From: Phorcus lineatus
Taxonomy: Eukaryota > Mollusca > Gastropoda > Trochida > Trochidae
Length of the DNA stretch: 64,000 bases
Assembly: GCA_921293015.1 (NCBI GenBank)
Contig: OV121088.1
Location: forward strand, 34,468,010 to 34,532,009
Direction of reading: 5' to 3'
Of the stretch, positions 48,401 through 61,667 are shown piece after piece (position 1 is the stretch's first letter; every line of letters starts with the position of its first letter). The notes under the pieces are model-generated. The model saw only the letters and a list, made by a program, of their open reading frames with translations, was not told the origin of the DNA and did not search any database. The translations under genes were made by a program, and so were the position numbers.

Positions 48401-51400
48401 GACATTATGGGTGGAGGGCAACTTTTTAATCTTAAGTTGAGTACTGTTTTTTTAACTGTTTAGAGACACAACTATCCAAGAAAAGCAACAGAAGACCCGT
48501 CGATTTCCTCTCAATCTCTCCTCGCCTCTAATTGGTCGACGAAGAACTGAACCTCCACCGCCTAAACATGACCCAAAATATGAGGCAAAACATGACCCAA
48601 AATTGGCGAGGCCTCCGTTGAGGACAACTCAGACCCAGCCAATCAATGTTGTCAAACAATCAATCCGACGATCCACACAGGGGGCAGGTCAGTCACAGAT
48701 CGGAGGTCAGTCTGTCCCCACCTCTGTTGTCATGGTACCTCAGGAAGTGACCGCCACGCAGAAAACAAGAGCAACTACCGTAGAGTATGAAAAACAAAGG
48801 AAAGAGTTGTTGAGCATGGATTCAAGAAAATCTGCTGAAAAGGTATAAATTATATAATAATCACCAACTGATTAAATCAAGGTTGTCTATCTGTCTTTCC
48901 CAAAACAAGGGGAATGTTTTTTTACAATCAACTCCAACAAAAGCTATTGTTAAGTCTTTCTGAAACTTTTAGAAATCTTTTAGTACACAAAAGTGATGCT
49001 CTTATCAAATTTAAGGTGCTTGCAATGAATTTTGCCAGATTATAGACTTTGATTTGCAGCTGATGAGTTTGCCTTTTTTGAACACATCTTGTGAAATAAT
49101 CTCCTTCTATATTTGTTTTATCAATCTTACTGTAACTCAATACTTTCCATGGATATAACATCAGTGATGATCATTTTGGTGGTTTACCAGAATTTTGGCT
49201 CTTGACTCATGGTATGTAAACCAAGATTTTTTGGGAGTCCTATTCTTAATGATAAAACTGGAAAATGAAAGTCATCCCTCTTTGTAGGTTCTCTAACGGC
49301 TATAAGGAAAGGTTAAATATTTACAATGCTGCCTTATTAAATGAATTTGCTGCAAAAAATGAAAATATTTTTACACTACCTATTCATTACAAATTCTTCT
49401 TCAGAAGGTAAAGTGTGAAAATTTGGACATTTGCCGAGTGATGTTGTGTTTTCAGAGCACTGTTATGTGAAAGAACAGAAGAGCAAATCATGAGTTAAAC
49501 CACAACTGCAATTAAAAAGTTCTCTCTCACAAACTCTTTTTGAGATTTTTACCGAAAACAATTTTTAACATGCAATAAATTAAGTTCAAAGGATCTAATT
49601 AAATACCCCCTAAGCTCAACTATCAAAAGCAATGGCTATTATCACTCATTATCATTAAATAAAACAATGTCTTTAACCAGTTATAAAAGCCCAATCAATT
49701 TTCATCATATCACCCAGTGATCGTTGCATATTTCAGAGACCGGAACCAAAGACTATAAGTGAAGACATTTCCCAGACAACATCAGCACCTCCTACAACCA
49801 TACAGAGTTCTCTCCCCTCCCTCTCTATTCACGCAACACCACCAATCAGCCCCGCAAGGTCTATCAGCAGTGACTCGGAGAAGAACCGAGCCCTCGACTT
49901 GTCAGATACATCCTCCATTCACTCCCAGGATGGAGCTTTGGATATTCCAGGTTTGAATTTTATTGTTTTTCAGGTTTTATCAAAAACTCTTCTCCTTTCT
50001 CTCAATCTACAAGAAAAATTCCATCATGTGAAAGTGAAACAAGAAAGATATAAGGATAACTTTTACAATGTTTAAACGCTTCTAATTACTGAAATATTGC
50101 TCAGGCAGCACTTAACACAATCTCAATCACTTCAATGTTTGCACATGCAATTTTGTTGTTCAATATATTTTTGCAAAGTTATAAAAAAAACTACCTTTTT
50201 TAAATGGATTTATAAATTTTTTAAAACATACTCCTGTCTACATAATGTTGATTACAATTCATTTTTTCACTTTCAGAGGCTGAATGCCCTTTCCTGTTAC
50301 TTACTCAGGTAATTTGACCTTTTTCATCTGACATTAGAAAAAGGTGACATTACTTTGTGCGCTCTCATTTATCTAGTTATAAAATCTAAATCAACCAATA
50401 TGTTACCCTCAGTAACATGTTTCACATGGTAATGTGCACATGTAGTGTAAGGTAGGTCATTAAACTTATTTAATACATGTAAATATAACGTCCAATTTCA
50501 ACTTCTTAACATTTGGCAGTTCTTTGATTATCATTGAAAACAAGAAAATATAAAGCTTGCCATTTTAGAGATAAAGATGCAAGTTTAGAGTCAGTTTAGA
50601 TTAAACTTAGGACATATAATAATATGGCTCATATTTAAGCCACATAAAATAAGAAACTATTTGTGGCACTTTAAACTTATTAGTGCAATGGCATTGAAGA
50701 TCGAGTGTATCAAGATAACTTGGTTATCTCCCTTTCTCTACGCAACAGGAGGAGTATGCCGAGCACCACTCGGCCGTCTCTTATGGACGATTCAGCGTGT
50801 CCGGTCAGCATGTGGCCAGTCTGGATGTGGACGGAGTGGTCAAGTAAGTGGTCAAGAACAAATCAACATGACATAACAATAAAAAATATTAATTTGGCTT
50901 AAATCCAATCTTATCGAAACATGTTTTGCATCTTTTCAAACAGTTTTGTAAGTGTTATGTTCTTTTATTGTCTTGTTCTAAAGATGTGTAAATTTTCTAT
51001 TGAATCTTAGGCCACTAGAGAAACTATTGCCTTTACCTGCTGAAGTAATTACCATATTCCTTGATGATAGAATTGCAGGAAGAATATCTTGTAAATTCAG
51101 GATTGGAAGAAAATATGACTGCCTGGTTTTTGTTATCCTGAATTCAATCTATATATATGTATGTTAATGCCTCATATCTTTTGTTGTACAAATTTTAATT
51201 TGTCATAAGGTGTTCTTTATTTTGACGTATATCTTTTTTTTAGTTGGTAAAAAAAATTTATTCTAGATTTCATTACAAACAAGATGATCTTGATATCTTA
51301 TATTTTTGCACCATTTTCCTCTATGGAATTCATGCTTCTGGTAAATAAAACCATTCCCAGACTGAATGCTATGCTTGTTATGTATACAGAGTGTGGACAT

Positions 51401-54400
51401 GGAGCCCCCAACCAGCTACCACAGCCACAGTGATGTCCAAATCTGCCTTCCTCTCTCTGGAGTGGGCCAGCAAGTCGGATAGATGGGTAATGCTGATAAT
51501 GATAATGATGTTAATGAAGAAGACAATGTTTATTTGTATCACACCTGACCAATAAATATTGCATCTCTGTGGGCTTTATAAATAATGATTTCTTATGCTA
51601 CATTTATCTTCTGCATAAATTGATGAGGTTGGCAAAATCACTGTAACACATATTTTTGCCCTTAATTGGCTATCTTATAGCATATGATGACATATGCTCT
51701 CACTTTAGCTTTTTCATTGATGCAATTATAGCTGAAGGGAGACAAGGATATGTTATGGACCTACAACTTCTTTGTTTTCACATAAACTTTTCTATACCGA
51801 AATGATGCCATTGTGGAAATAAAAAAGTTGTACATCAATAGAATATCCTTGTCTTCCTTATAATAGCAACTTCTAGAATTCAGCTGAAACAATTTGATAA
51901 TAGACTTATTGTAATTTACAATTAAAATGCAATCAATCATGAAAATATTAAGATGACTGAAATCACTTAGGTATATAAGAAATGTAGATGTCATATGTTC
52001 ACAAAAAATGAAATATTGATCATGTTATAATGGCTTACCTACAGGAATGCATGCCAAATACCTTAATCTCTTGACTGAGAACAGAGGATAAAATATTTTT
52101 TAGCAACATTTATTTTATTTCCAATTGTTCAATATGCCATTTATCGGTGAAAATAAAATCTGTATTTCACTGAGTGAAATAAAAATGGTATTCTACTCAG
52201 TGAAATAATGCAACAATGAAATGACGTCAAGAAACAATTTTATGATGTCATGAAACGGCCCTGCTAGGGAAGCGATTTAGCTACTCCATTCATATAGTTA
52301 AAGTCATTTACAAAGTTTTGGGAAACATAATAAATAGAACATTTGACATTTCTCGTCGAATACCATGTATATCTCATGAAGTGAAGTAGAAGTTTATATT
52401 TTCATGAGTGGTGCATATATCCTCTATATATCTGTCACTTCACTGATTTCCCATACACAGTATTAGCATTGCTTTATTTACATTAACCATAGCTGCTTTT
52501 GTCTTTAGATTGTATACAAATTTGAATATGCACATTTAAAACAACATTTAATTGATTCATTCTTCCTTTTACCATTTAGTTCGCAAGCTTTGATCAGATC
52601 AAGCTAAGAAGAACTATGAATGTCTCGAGTGGTAGATCTATGGATAATAGGGGTCAATGGCATTTTTAAAGGGTTGATCAACCCGTCCCTTTTTGGAAAA
52701 ATGGTTAACCTCCAGGTCGAACCCACCTTTTTAGTAAGTGAATGTATCATCTTCCCTTCCCCTACTTCTTTGATCTACCACTGGTTTTCAACCTCACCCT
52801 TACTGACTTATCTTTTTTTAATAATCTTTAATTCTGAACAAATACAAATAATATGATTTTATTGCTTCAAGCTGCTCCTGGGGAACAGAACGGGCAATAT
52901 CCGCCTCTTTGATGTGAAGGAAATAAAGACATTCCGAGAGGTACAAGCTGACCAGAGCTATCCACGGTATGAAATGGTTCAATAGGCATCATGTTCCATT
53001 CAGACTTAGCTGGCAATAAACTTAAATACTCTTGAAAAAACAAGTCTTAGTAGATGGATAATCTACCCATTTTGTCTGTTGATATCAAATATTTGATAAG
53101 ATAAAACTATTTGATATTTTAATTTGAATTTAAATATTGATGTATTTGATGGAGGAAAATAGGAGCGGAAAATTTTTTATTTCATAAAAATCTTTTTAAT
53201 TAGTTTTCTATTAGAAAGATAAACAAGACTAACACTTTACTGCCATTTGAGAATAATGGGAACCCCATGAAGAGACAAGTTCTTTAGTTTGTTTTTTTTT
53301 AATTGTGTCATTATTCTTGAATTATATTTCAGAATTATTAACATAACCGCTAATCCTGTTGGGATGAGTTTTGTCTGCTCCTCTACAGTCCAGCGGATTA
53401 GAAGCGGAGCATCAGACGTCTCGACGTTAGTCAAACCTGGCAAACTGATGTTGTGGGACCTTCGATCAATGAAGATAGATGTAAGTAGCAAGGGTGGGTA
53501 GGTTTTCAAAAGTGAGTTTGGAGGCCCATAGTTAGCATTTAAGTGCTTCAAATTTTAAACAGATGATCTAGATGAATTTTTTTTTTCTATCTGTTGGTTC
53601 AGTGTATATCAAATTCATGATCAGAAATAATTGATCTCAAAATATTTTAGAAGTGATTTTAAAGAGAGATTGTATTTAGTCAGGGGCTTATTTCTACCAC
53701 ATTTTGTTCAGAAAATTCTAAATGTTGAGCTGCATGGAGCTTTGTTAATTAGGTATGAATAACCATTCACAAGAAGCTTGGTAATATGTGCTGTTGATTT
53801 TCTTCATCTTTGTTCTTCTTGCTGACTGAATTTATTTTCTAACATTAGGATATCATTAGAAAAAGTTGCTAAATTCAAATGCCCTCTGAGCATATCTAGA
53901 AGTGGCATTGATAATAAAAGCAAGATTTTCTTGTTAACAAAGTCTTTATCAGGAAATAACAAGGTGTTAAAGAGTATATGCTTTTGTGCGGTTTTCACCT
54001 GATGAAGGAGTAAGCAGATTCTTTAATTATTTTGTATTCTGACAATAAAGAAGTTAATTGTTATCTCAAGCATGATTATGCAATCTCTTATTTAGAAATT
54101 CCAAATGAACCTTAACATTTTATAATGACTTAGATCAAAACATTACACTAAGAGATAAGTTTATCTTAGACGCTGAGATTGTTCTTATTGCCTGCAGAAA
54201 CAACTCCCGCTGGAGCCCACGCCGGTCGCTGTTAACTGTTGCCAGTATAACCACAATGGACAACTGCTACTCACTGGGGGCGCTGATGGCAGGATACGAA
54301 TATTTGGTAAGGTCTACTAGAGCTTAGGTCTCTAGATGCACTATCTAATCTTATGAAGATTGAACGTTTTTGCTGAATTCATAGTCAGTGGTGCAGTCAA

Positions 54401-56375
54401 ATTCTGGGGCTTAGCAGCAAGGTTTAAGTTAGCCAGTGATGGAGACAGGCTGGAGTAATGCCTTGTGCCTTGCCAGTTTTCAGCCATTTGTTACTGCTCA
54501 TGTCAATTCTGAAGTGACACATGTGCATTAAAAAAATTTTTATTGAGAGTAGAAAGGAGTCAAAAGATGTGTACTGAGTATTTTTTTTAAAATTACCATC
54601 TTGAAAATGACAAATCTTTGATATTGATATGTTGATATGTCACAGAAGAAGGCGATATAAATGTTAAGAAGTCAAAATTCTGTGTTACATTTACATATGT
54701 ACTACAAAGTATTTTTATTTTACCAATTAATAAACTACTAATCAACATTTGACTTTCTCTCTGCTGTATCAATGTTCAAAAGTTACGTTTGAGTAATCTG
54801 TGCTTTCGAGAGACAGTAGATGATGCATCCTTATCCCATATACAATTATGTTGTCACAATAAAGAAAAGCAAAATAGTGATTTTCAGCAAAAACCAATAC
54901 TGGCCTGTTTGATTCGAACAATATACTCAATGTCACCTGTTTGATGAAAAACAAAAATTGAAATTGCCATCAGAAAAGGTTGAGTACAGATAAATTAACT
55001 TTCAAAGTATATTTGACCCTTAAAAAATCAATATTATGTCACTCTTCTCAGACATCCAGCAGCATAAGTGTATCACCCAGTGGCCGGCCCACGAGGGAGA
55101 AGTGCTGAGTGTGCAGTTTAGTTCTGACGAGACGTCCTGCTTCAGTATGGGCGGTGACGGCAAGGTAAAGATATGGAGACAATATGTAAAAGTTACCACC
55201 ATTGTTTCATAGTAGTTAAGAAAAATGCAGACAATTTTTCTGTGAGGCCCAATATGTTGGTGTGTGTGCAGTGAATGACCTCGAGAGCTATGCAAACGAG
55301 AGTGTAGGCGATGGATAGCAGCCAAACCCAATTTGAGTCATTCAAAATCCTGCTGTTCTCTCTCTCAAATTGATTTTTTTTATCTCTTCCCTAATTATTT
55401 TGATACATTTTCCCCTGGTCTGTCCATATTTGTTCGGATGATTTTCATTCGCATGATTAGTGACAGAAATATTGTTGAAAACTTCTTAAATACCTAGTCT
55501 ATCAGCCACTTACTCATTTAAGCTACATGGGATATTCAGATCAAGTCAAATAAGAGAATTAATTCAGGAGATACATGCGAAGCAGCTTAATCTTGAATAT
55601 AAGTCATTTCTAGATAATTGATATGTTTATGAAAATATAGCAATTAACAATAACAAAATAACAATATTATAAAAAAATCTAATGTTCTTATGCTTCAGTT
55701 TATACAATGGAACATCCACAAGACAGGGACAGTCGTGCGTGAGTTGGCGATCCACCAGGGGGCAGCACTTCCCTTCCTTGCTACCAGTCCTACTGGCAAC
55801 AAGGAGGTCCCCCGAGGCAAACTCTTCTCGTTTGAGTCGGAGGGACAGTTTATCCTCACCTGCGACAAGAATAGGGGCATACTCTACCAGGTGGGGTCAC
55901 TTTCTACTTGTTAACCCTTTACCTGCCAAACATAGTAGTGCTGTACATTATGAATTACTGACTTTGATTTTAAGTACTTTGACTACACTTGAATGTGAAT
56001 GTAAACTGAAGTGTCAAACCATTTGTGTGGGGAAAAATTATTCTTGAATGTATGGCCATAACCAAGAGCTGCATGTTATATCAAGTTTTTCATCACTTCA
56101 GGAATGCATGATACAGAAGCTTCTATGATGATAAGTAACATATAGAATTAGGTGTTTTATTTATGTGTCTTGATTTCTTTATGAATATGATATTTGTGAC
56201 ATTTCAGACCCGCGAGGCTGACCCAGGTGTGGCTAAGATCATGGAGTTGAAGGGTCACAAGAGTGCAGTTACCACAGTGGACTGGTCACCCTCTGTTGAC
56301 ACCCGGGTTTGTCTTATGGGAGCCATGGACGGCAAGATCAAAATATCAACCCTGCTCTCTCAGAAACCAGAGTAA
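45488..56375 (+). CDS. WDR91: WD repeat-containing protein 91
   Basis: Fifteen exons join in frame: 45488-45610, 46082-46346, 46911-47033, 47593-47788, 48464-48842, 49737-49950, 50277-50308, 50749-50843, 51390-51486, 52872-52966, 53333-53480, 54198-54306, 55052-55164, 55699-55890 and 56208-56375, giving 782 residues (human 747). The N-terminal helical domain (1-170: [44 protein letters not shown]) and the C-terminal beta-propeller (~440-782: [63 protein letters not shown]) align closely with the human protein. A coiled coil lies at ~185-220 and a Ser/Pro/Thr-rich linker at ~235-433, with a small internal repeat KHDPK...KHDPK. WDR91 is a Rab7 effector working with WDR81 to lower endosomal PI3P and promote early-to-late endosome conversion. 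Intron 3 has AT-AC rather than GT-AG ends. Confidence 0.95.
46531..46855. repeat. G-depleted, C/A/T-rich degenerate short-repeat tract
   Basis: About 320 bp in WDR91 intron 2 almost lacking G on the plus strand, made of irregular CCTCA, CCAAC, CACCT and ACTCA units (for example CTTCACTTCACCTCACCTCA). Probably a decayed pentanucleotide satellite. It ends sharply at ACCAACTTGAGAAAG. Confidence 0.8.
47034..47592 (+). other. Probable U12-type (AT-AC) intron of WDR91
   Basis: Reading-frame and protein alignment place the exon junction so that the intron begins ATATCCTTTAC and ends CCACAC. ATATCCTT is the consensus 5' splice site of minor-spliceosome AT-AC introns. TCCTTGAC at 47577-47584 fits the U12 branch-site consensus, with its A nine bases before the 3' end. 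The junction yields '[14 protein letters not shown]', matching human 'VLFQ-CMPVP-VILNF' without a gap. No GT-AG alternative keeps both the frame and the alignment. Confidence 0.85.
47941..48286. mobile_element. hAT-like MITE with CAGGGCTGCC ends, in WDR91 intron 4
   Basis: Left CAGGGCTGCCACCTTGTGC, right GAAGGAAGGCAGTTCTG. Flanked by CATCAG (left) and CATCAC (right). Inverted relative to the copy at 30937-31289, with the shared GTACACCTATCTGGAAAAAT and AATTTGAAGTGAATTCTAAG-type interior. Confidence 0.75.
51735..51860. repeat. Foldback element in WDR91 intron 9
   Basis: Arms AAGGGAGACAAGGATAT...ACAACTTCTTTGTTTTCACA (51735-51782) and TGTGGAAATAAAAAAGTTGT...ATATCCTTGTCTTCCTT (51812-51859). Loop about 30 bp. 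Confidence 0.75.
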
Positions 56376-56780
56376 ATCAATGGATACTTGTTCTTCTTAG
56401 ACATGTGCAATTATATTCAAAGTCTGTTTACAAGAGTTATGTTTAATGGGTGCCCAAGACTGAAGATCAAAATATCAACCCTGCTCTCTCAGAAACCAGA
56501 GTAAATCAATGGATACTTGTTCTTCTTAGACATGTGCAATTATATTCAAAGTCTGTTTACAAGAGTTATGTTTAATGGGTGCCCAAGACTGAAGATCAAA
56601 ATATCAACCCTGCTCTCTCAGAAACCAGAGTAAATCAATGGATACTTGTTCTTCTTAGACATGTGCAATTATATTCAAAGTCTGTTTACAAGAGTTATGT
56701 TTAATGGGTGCCCAAGACTGAAGATCAAAACATGAATCCTGCTTTCTCAGAAACCAGAGTAAATCAATGAATACTCATTC
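56300..56780 (+). repeat. 129-bp tandem array copied from the end of WDR91
   Basis: The terminal coding segment plus adjoining 3' UTR is repeated with an exact 129-bp period. GATCAAAATATCAACCCTG occurs at 56336 (the real exon), 56465 and 56594, and a diverged copy begins at 56723 (GATCAAAACATGAATCCTG). The first units are almost identical, so expansion is recent. Each unit carries the stop-codon context CAGAAACCAGAGTAAATCAA. Confidence 0.95.
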
Positions 56781-57630
56781 TTAAGAAAGTTACAGGAGCA
56801 GTGCATTTCTCAGACATGTGCACTTACATTCAAACTCTTTGACACCAGTTATGTCTAATGGGCAACATAGACTGCAAGATCAAAATATAAACCCTGCTAT
56901 CACAGGAACCAGAGTAAATCAGTGAATAATTGTTCTTCTCAGACATGTGCAATTACATTCAAAATTAAACATTTTCAAAATGATGTCAAATTCTACTATC
57001 AGATAGAAAAGATTAGGCACTTTAACAAATCAAAAAACATGGAATTCAATCAGAAATGGGCTTTCTATGAAAATCTTATATAATATTTTCTTCTACTACA
57101 ATCTCTAGTTTGAGAAAGAAGCATCTAGCTTGTGTGTTTGGTGTAGGAAAAGGTGTGATTGACGTACATGTTTGGGGGTATAATTTTTGTCTTTATTTTT
57201 GTCTTTTTATCTTCTGTTTTTCCTTCATGTGTCCTATAAAAAAAACCTGGTGACACACTTAAGCTTGAATTGTCTACAAATGTTGTATGATTTTTCCAGG
57301 AATAAAAAAAAAATATATATATATAAACCCTGCTATCACAGAAACCAGAGTAAATCAATGAATACTTGTTCTTCTCAGACATGTGCGATTACATTCAAAA
57401 TTTGTTGACACCAGTTATGTCTAATGGGCGCCATATATCAAAATGTGAATCCTGCTTTCTCAGGAACCAGGGTGAATCAATGATCTAAAGAGCCAAGGAT
57501 TAAGATCCCAGCAGCTGTGGTTTGATATTGACGAGAATGTGCAATTGTTATAATGGTGATGCTTCCTCTTATTCGCGCTATGAGCAGCAATATCAACATG
57601 TGAACCCTATTTTCTCAGAAACCAGAGAGA
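56781..57630 (+). repeat. Decayed older copies of the WDR91-end repeat
   Basis: Diverged units at about 56878 (GATCAAAATATAAACCCTGC), about 57325 (ATAAACCCTGCTATCACAGA), about 57437 (ATCAAAATGTGAATCCTGCT) and about 57590 (ATATCAACATGTGAACCCTA) keep the 'AACC(A)GAGTAAATCAATGAATACT' and 'CAGACATGTGCAATTACATTC' segments. Unrelated sequence (56990-57320) separates them. Confidence 0.8.
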
Positions 57631-59699
57631 AACGAACGAGGGTTGATTTTTGTAAGGAGCAGTGTTTTGTCAGCATAAAATTTTATTCAGAATTTCTGCC
57701 TCTTGAAATCTTTTCAAAATAAAAAAGATCAACAATGGATCAAAAGGGGGCAGTTTCAAACACTCCTTTTGCCAAACACTTGCCACAAGCTGGTACACAT
57801 GCTATTCTTGGTAAAGCTTTAATGTAGACTGTAAGTTGTGATTCATCAATTTATTTGTGACAAGGTGTCAGTATTTGTTTCTGTTAAGGTGTACATGTTA
57901 TTATTATACATGTATTATGATTGTTTTTTTATTGCCCATCCTAATCTAAAATGAATCGTGAACCATGCCCGATTGCAAAACCTACAAGTGTAGAATTGAA
58001 TCAAGATTCAAAATAGGGCTTTCTTCTTGGTTATCATAACAATTGTGGTTATTATAACAATTTAGCCAATAAAGGTAGATCTAAAAACTTCAATGTTTAA
58101 CTTTGTACATTTTACTGACATCCTTTAGGTGAATACAAGTTTTTATCAGGGGGATGTATTTCATCTTGAATTTTCATCAATAAGAGAATTTCAAAATTGT
58201 TTTCTCTCAGAAATGTGATTAAGAGCTGATTTATCAATCCATTGCTTTGAATGAAATAAAGAAAATTTATATAATATTTAAAGATATGCTGCTCATGCGT
58301 CTCTTTCTCTGCCTCTGTATGGTTGCCTCTTGAAAACAAGTACTAGTGAAGGGCATAGTCTCCATGTATTCACTGGAGAATTATTGTTATTTCTATCTGA
58401 TGTATTATTGTTCATAATGGAACAAGTCAGACTGATAATTTATTGTATTAAAGATATAATTCGAGATCTTTTGATTTAATTTTTTTATCAAGTCTGAATG
58501 TCTTTAGCGCAGAGGAACAATAAACCTTGAAGGTTTCTAACACTTTGTCAAGACCAGTTGGGAAATTGCATAATTACCATTTGAACGTGGTTTGAGTCAC
58601 AAAATTCAATCATATTTTCGGCAAATATTAATTGTAAACACCACAAACACATCAAACGCGTCAAGGTCCCTGAGCAAAGAAAGTGCTTGATTATTCCTAC
58701 ATGGCTTATCATAATAAAAGAGCCTTCCATATAAACAAAATATAATCTTCCTACTTTTGCTCAGCATTTGCAATAATTGGTAACAATGTCTGAAAAATAG
58801 TTAATTTTTTCACTTTTTTGACATATTGGAAAAAAAAAAATTTCCCCACACTTGATTTTTCTTGGGTTTTGGTGTGTGAGTGAATATAGGTAGCACACTA
58901 CTTATGAAAACAAAATTTGGCCTGTTATCAGAAATATCTACATGTAGGTTTAAATGCAGTTTCTACTGGCCTAATTACACTGTACCAAACTTAATCAATA
59001 TATTGGGAAAACGGCTGTTGCATACAGTTTGTTTTCCCGTTAATCTCTACATCCGGTGTTCGATGATATACAGGGAAATAGGTAATGACAATTACAGGAC
59101 TTGTGGATTGACCATTTTTACGTGTGAATTAAGAATAGAAAATAGTCCTAGTCATGTCAGCAATTACGACAAACAATTGAATTTAATGTCATAAGTATTT
59201 TTATTTAACAAAGAATTTAAGGTTACAATATTGACTAACACAAATAGGTAATAGACAATTACATGAGTAAAAACCCTAGCTAAATGTATTCATCTTTCTC
59301 AGCACAGCAGTTGATGAGATGAGACATCAACCTCTAGATTAAATTCGGCTGGCAAAATGGTGTGCGAAAAGGTGGGATGGTCGCAAGTTCAAACGTAGAA
59401 ACTAAGAATTAAGCCTAATTGTGTCTCCCTGAGCTAACCTATCTATAGTTAGCAACGATTCTAGAAACATAAAACTTATTGCGACTTCTACAAGAATACT
59501 GTCTCAGATATTATATATAATTGAGGAAACTCACAGAAATCTCTCGAACAAGCTGCGCTCTCATACATAATCAAAACACACGTGTGCGAACCACTGAACA
59601 GTGCAACGTTTAACAATGTTAAGTTACAAAATTGTTGAGTAAGTTTTATGACTTTCCACATTGATACGATAATAGCAACAAGGCAGTGAAGTTCAAATT
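57631..59699. other. 3' flank of WDR91, no gene recognised
   Basis: Sense-strand AATAAA candidates occur near 58068 (GCCAATAAAGG), 58254 and 58525 (GAACAATAAACC). If the WDR91 transcript runs through the repeat array, one of these could end it. The open frame at 58880-59194 has no recognisable domain. Confidence 0.35.
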
Positions 59700-60490
59700 G
59701 CCTCCCTTAACCTAGCTGCGTCTTTATCTCTAATATGTATGATTTTGAAATTATATTTTCTTGTTTTCGATAAAAATTTTGTTAGGGCCATATACATGTT
59801 AATAAGATAATTCTGCGTTCCATCTTCATGTATATTGTGTTTATGACCTATTTACCACTGCCAACCCATTTTTGCATTTGTGTCTGCTGTCAATAAGTTT
59901 CAAAATTTACATTTGAGTTATTGGCGCACACCGTTGACTAGTTTTCGATCACTGAAACCTATCTATTGTCGTTATACTTAAAGAGCCACTCCGTGATTTA
60001 AATAACATATTATTTACCCTTGATACGAACCTAAATGTCATATGTGTTGATATAAATTTAAGACATCTTAACTTTTCATGTCCAAAAGACATGTATACGA
60101 CAAATACTGGTTTTCCATTTAAATCTAAAAACATCCTTATAAATGCACAGAGATGTAGATATCAATTACCCTCCTGGCTGTTTTAGATAAGTCTCCAAAA
60201 TTACGTTTGACTATTTGACGCGCGCCACTGTCCAGTTTTCGATCAAAATTGCGACGTTCTACATTCATATTGTCGCTGTTCAAAACAAATTTGCTTTAAA
60301 ATGTTATTTTGGTAACATAAAATGACACCATTGATTAAGCATATATGACTTCAACAACTCACGGAGTGGCTCTTTAACCGAAAAGCGACAGGGTGCTTAT
60401 TTTCATAAACCACTACTACTTCTCAATAAAATAACACCATTAAGAACGTTTGACATATATGACCCAAAAAATACACTGTGCCCCTTTAAT
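59700..60490. mobile_element. Family A MITE interrupted by a second family A MITE
   Basis: The outer element runs from CTGCGTCTTTATCTCTAATA (59718) through ACATTTGAGTTATTGGCGCA and AGTTTTCGATCACTG. It is broken at 59979 and resumes at 60378 with CCGAAAAGCGACAGG through ACCACTACTACTTCTC to ACTGTGCCCCTTTAATC. It parallels the unbroken copy at 3975-4335. Confidence 0.65.
59979..60378. mobile_element. TTAA-type MITE copy (family A), intact ends, nested
   Basis: Begins TTAAAGAGCCACTCCGTGA and ends TCACGGAGTGGCTCTTTAA, i.e. AGAGCCACTCCGTGA terminal inverted repeats of at least 15 bp flanked by TTAA on both sides. About 395 bp with no coding capacity. This is the best-preserved copy in the window. 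Confidence 0.85.
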
Positions 60491-60669
60491 CAATGTTTAA
60501 CTTGTAAACAATCATATTTTCTAAAACACCATGCACCATCCAAATTTTAATTAGCAGTTGTAGAGGAAAGACGTGTAATCCTAAAACTTGTATAGGAATT
60601 TATGACGGAGCTACCTCTGTTGATAGAGAATGGTATCTTATGTACAAGAAAATTTAACGCCTGACTTAT

Positions 60670-61400
60670 TCAAGGGGGTCTCTGTACTATCATTATTCCA
60701 CAGATGATGGGGTTGAGCAGTATCAATAACGAGGCACAGAGTATGTTGTCAGACTCAAATATGTAAAACTTCATATATGATGTTATTTCATAGACAACTT
60801 TTGGTTGTTTCTGAAAGTTATCATCCCAATGCTTATCAGTTAACTTAATGACAATAAAAAGTGAAAGGGTCTAGATTTATGATCGAAAACAAACAAATGA
60901 TTGAACGAAAAGTGACTCAGTGGCATGTCTGTGGTCATGAAAACGACTTGTAACTACTGGATGAAGCACCTCCTGGATTAAAGCCACAGAATATGTCGTT
61001 AGGGTCAATTATGTCGAACTTTTAAAAATGGTGTTGTTATGTCGAGAACTACTGGTTGTTTCTGAAAATTACCATTTTAATGCTTATCAGTTCAGTATAA
61101 TGAGAAAAATGCAGCTTTAAGTTGGGATTTGAGATCGAAAACCGGACAGTGACGCGCGTCAATGACTCAAACGTAATTTCGGAAACTTATATAAAGCAAA
61201 CACAACGACAAATATAGTATGGTAGCGTTAAGGATATCGCATAAGTAGTATGCTATCAAATTGTACTTAGAATCTTAACCTCGTAACATTTATATTGCCT
61301 TTTGTAGTAAATATTGAAAATAAGTAAATATCATAATTTTGGCATTTAAGTGATGAAAATGCAATTATTTCGACATGTCTTGAACTTTACGTAGGTCACA
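60670..61400. mobile_element. Two further family A MITE copies in a cluster
   Basis: AGGCACAGAGTATGTTGTCA (60733) and AAGCCACAGAATATGTCGTT (60981) start two related segments. Each continues through a 'GGTTGTTTCTGAAA' block and 'AATGCTTATCAGTT' (60829, 61070). The second carries GATCGAAAACCGGACAGTGA (61132). They correspond to the right half of the 44577-45203 copy, inverted. Confidence 0.6.
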
Positions 61401-61667
61401 TGGTATATTGGTAACGTACTAAGCGACATACAAAAGTTTGAAACAAAATCTGTAAGCGAGTGCATGTAAGTATCCTTTTATAGTGTCAACAAAACAAATC
61501 ATAAAGAAAAATACCTCCACACTGAAGTTTATTCTCCACCATATGGTACAGCTGGCATGATGTTCCTAGGTGTGTAAAGCTTCTAGCCTGACTCGTTTAG
61601 GATTTAATCGTCATTCGTCTGACCAGCGACAAAATTATTTTCCCGCTGTTTCAGTCGGTTTATAAGT

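Noticed and set aside
53237-53551. Minus-strand open frame opposite WDR91 exon 11
   Set aside because: Antisense shadow; no domain and no splice support.
55682-56047. 121-codon open frame in WDR91 exon 14 region
   Set aside because: Alternative frame over the exon; the real frame encodes the conserved WD40 segment [10 protein letters not shown].
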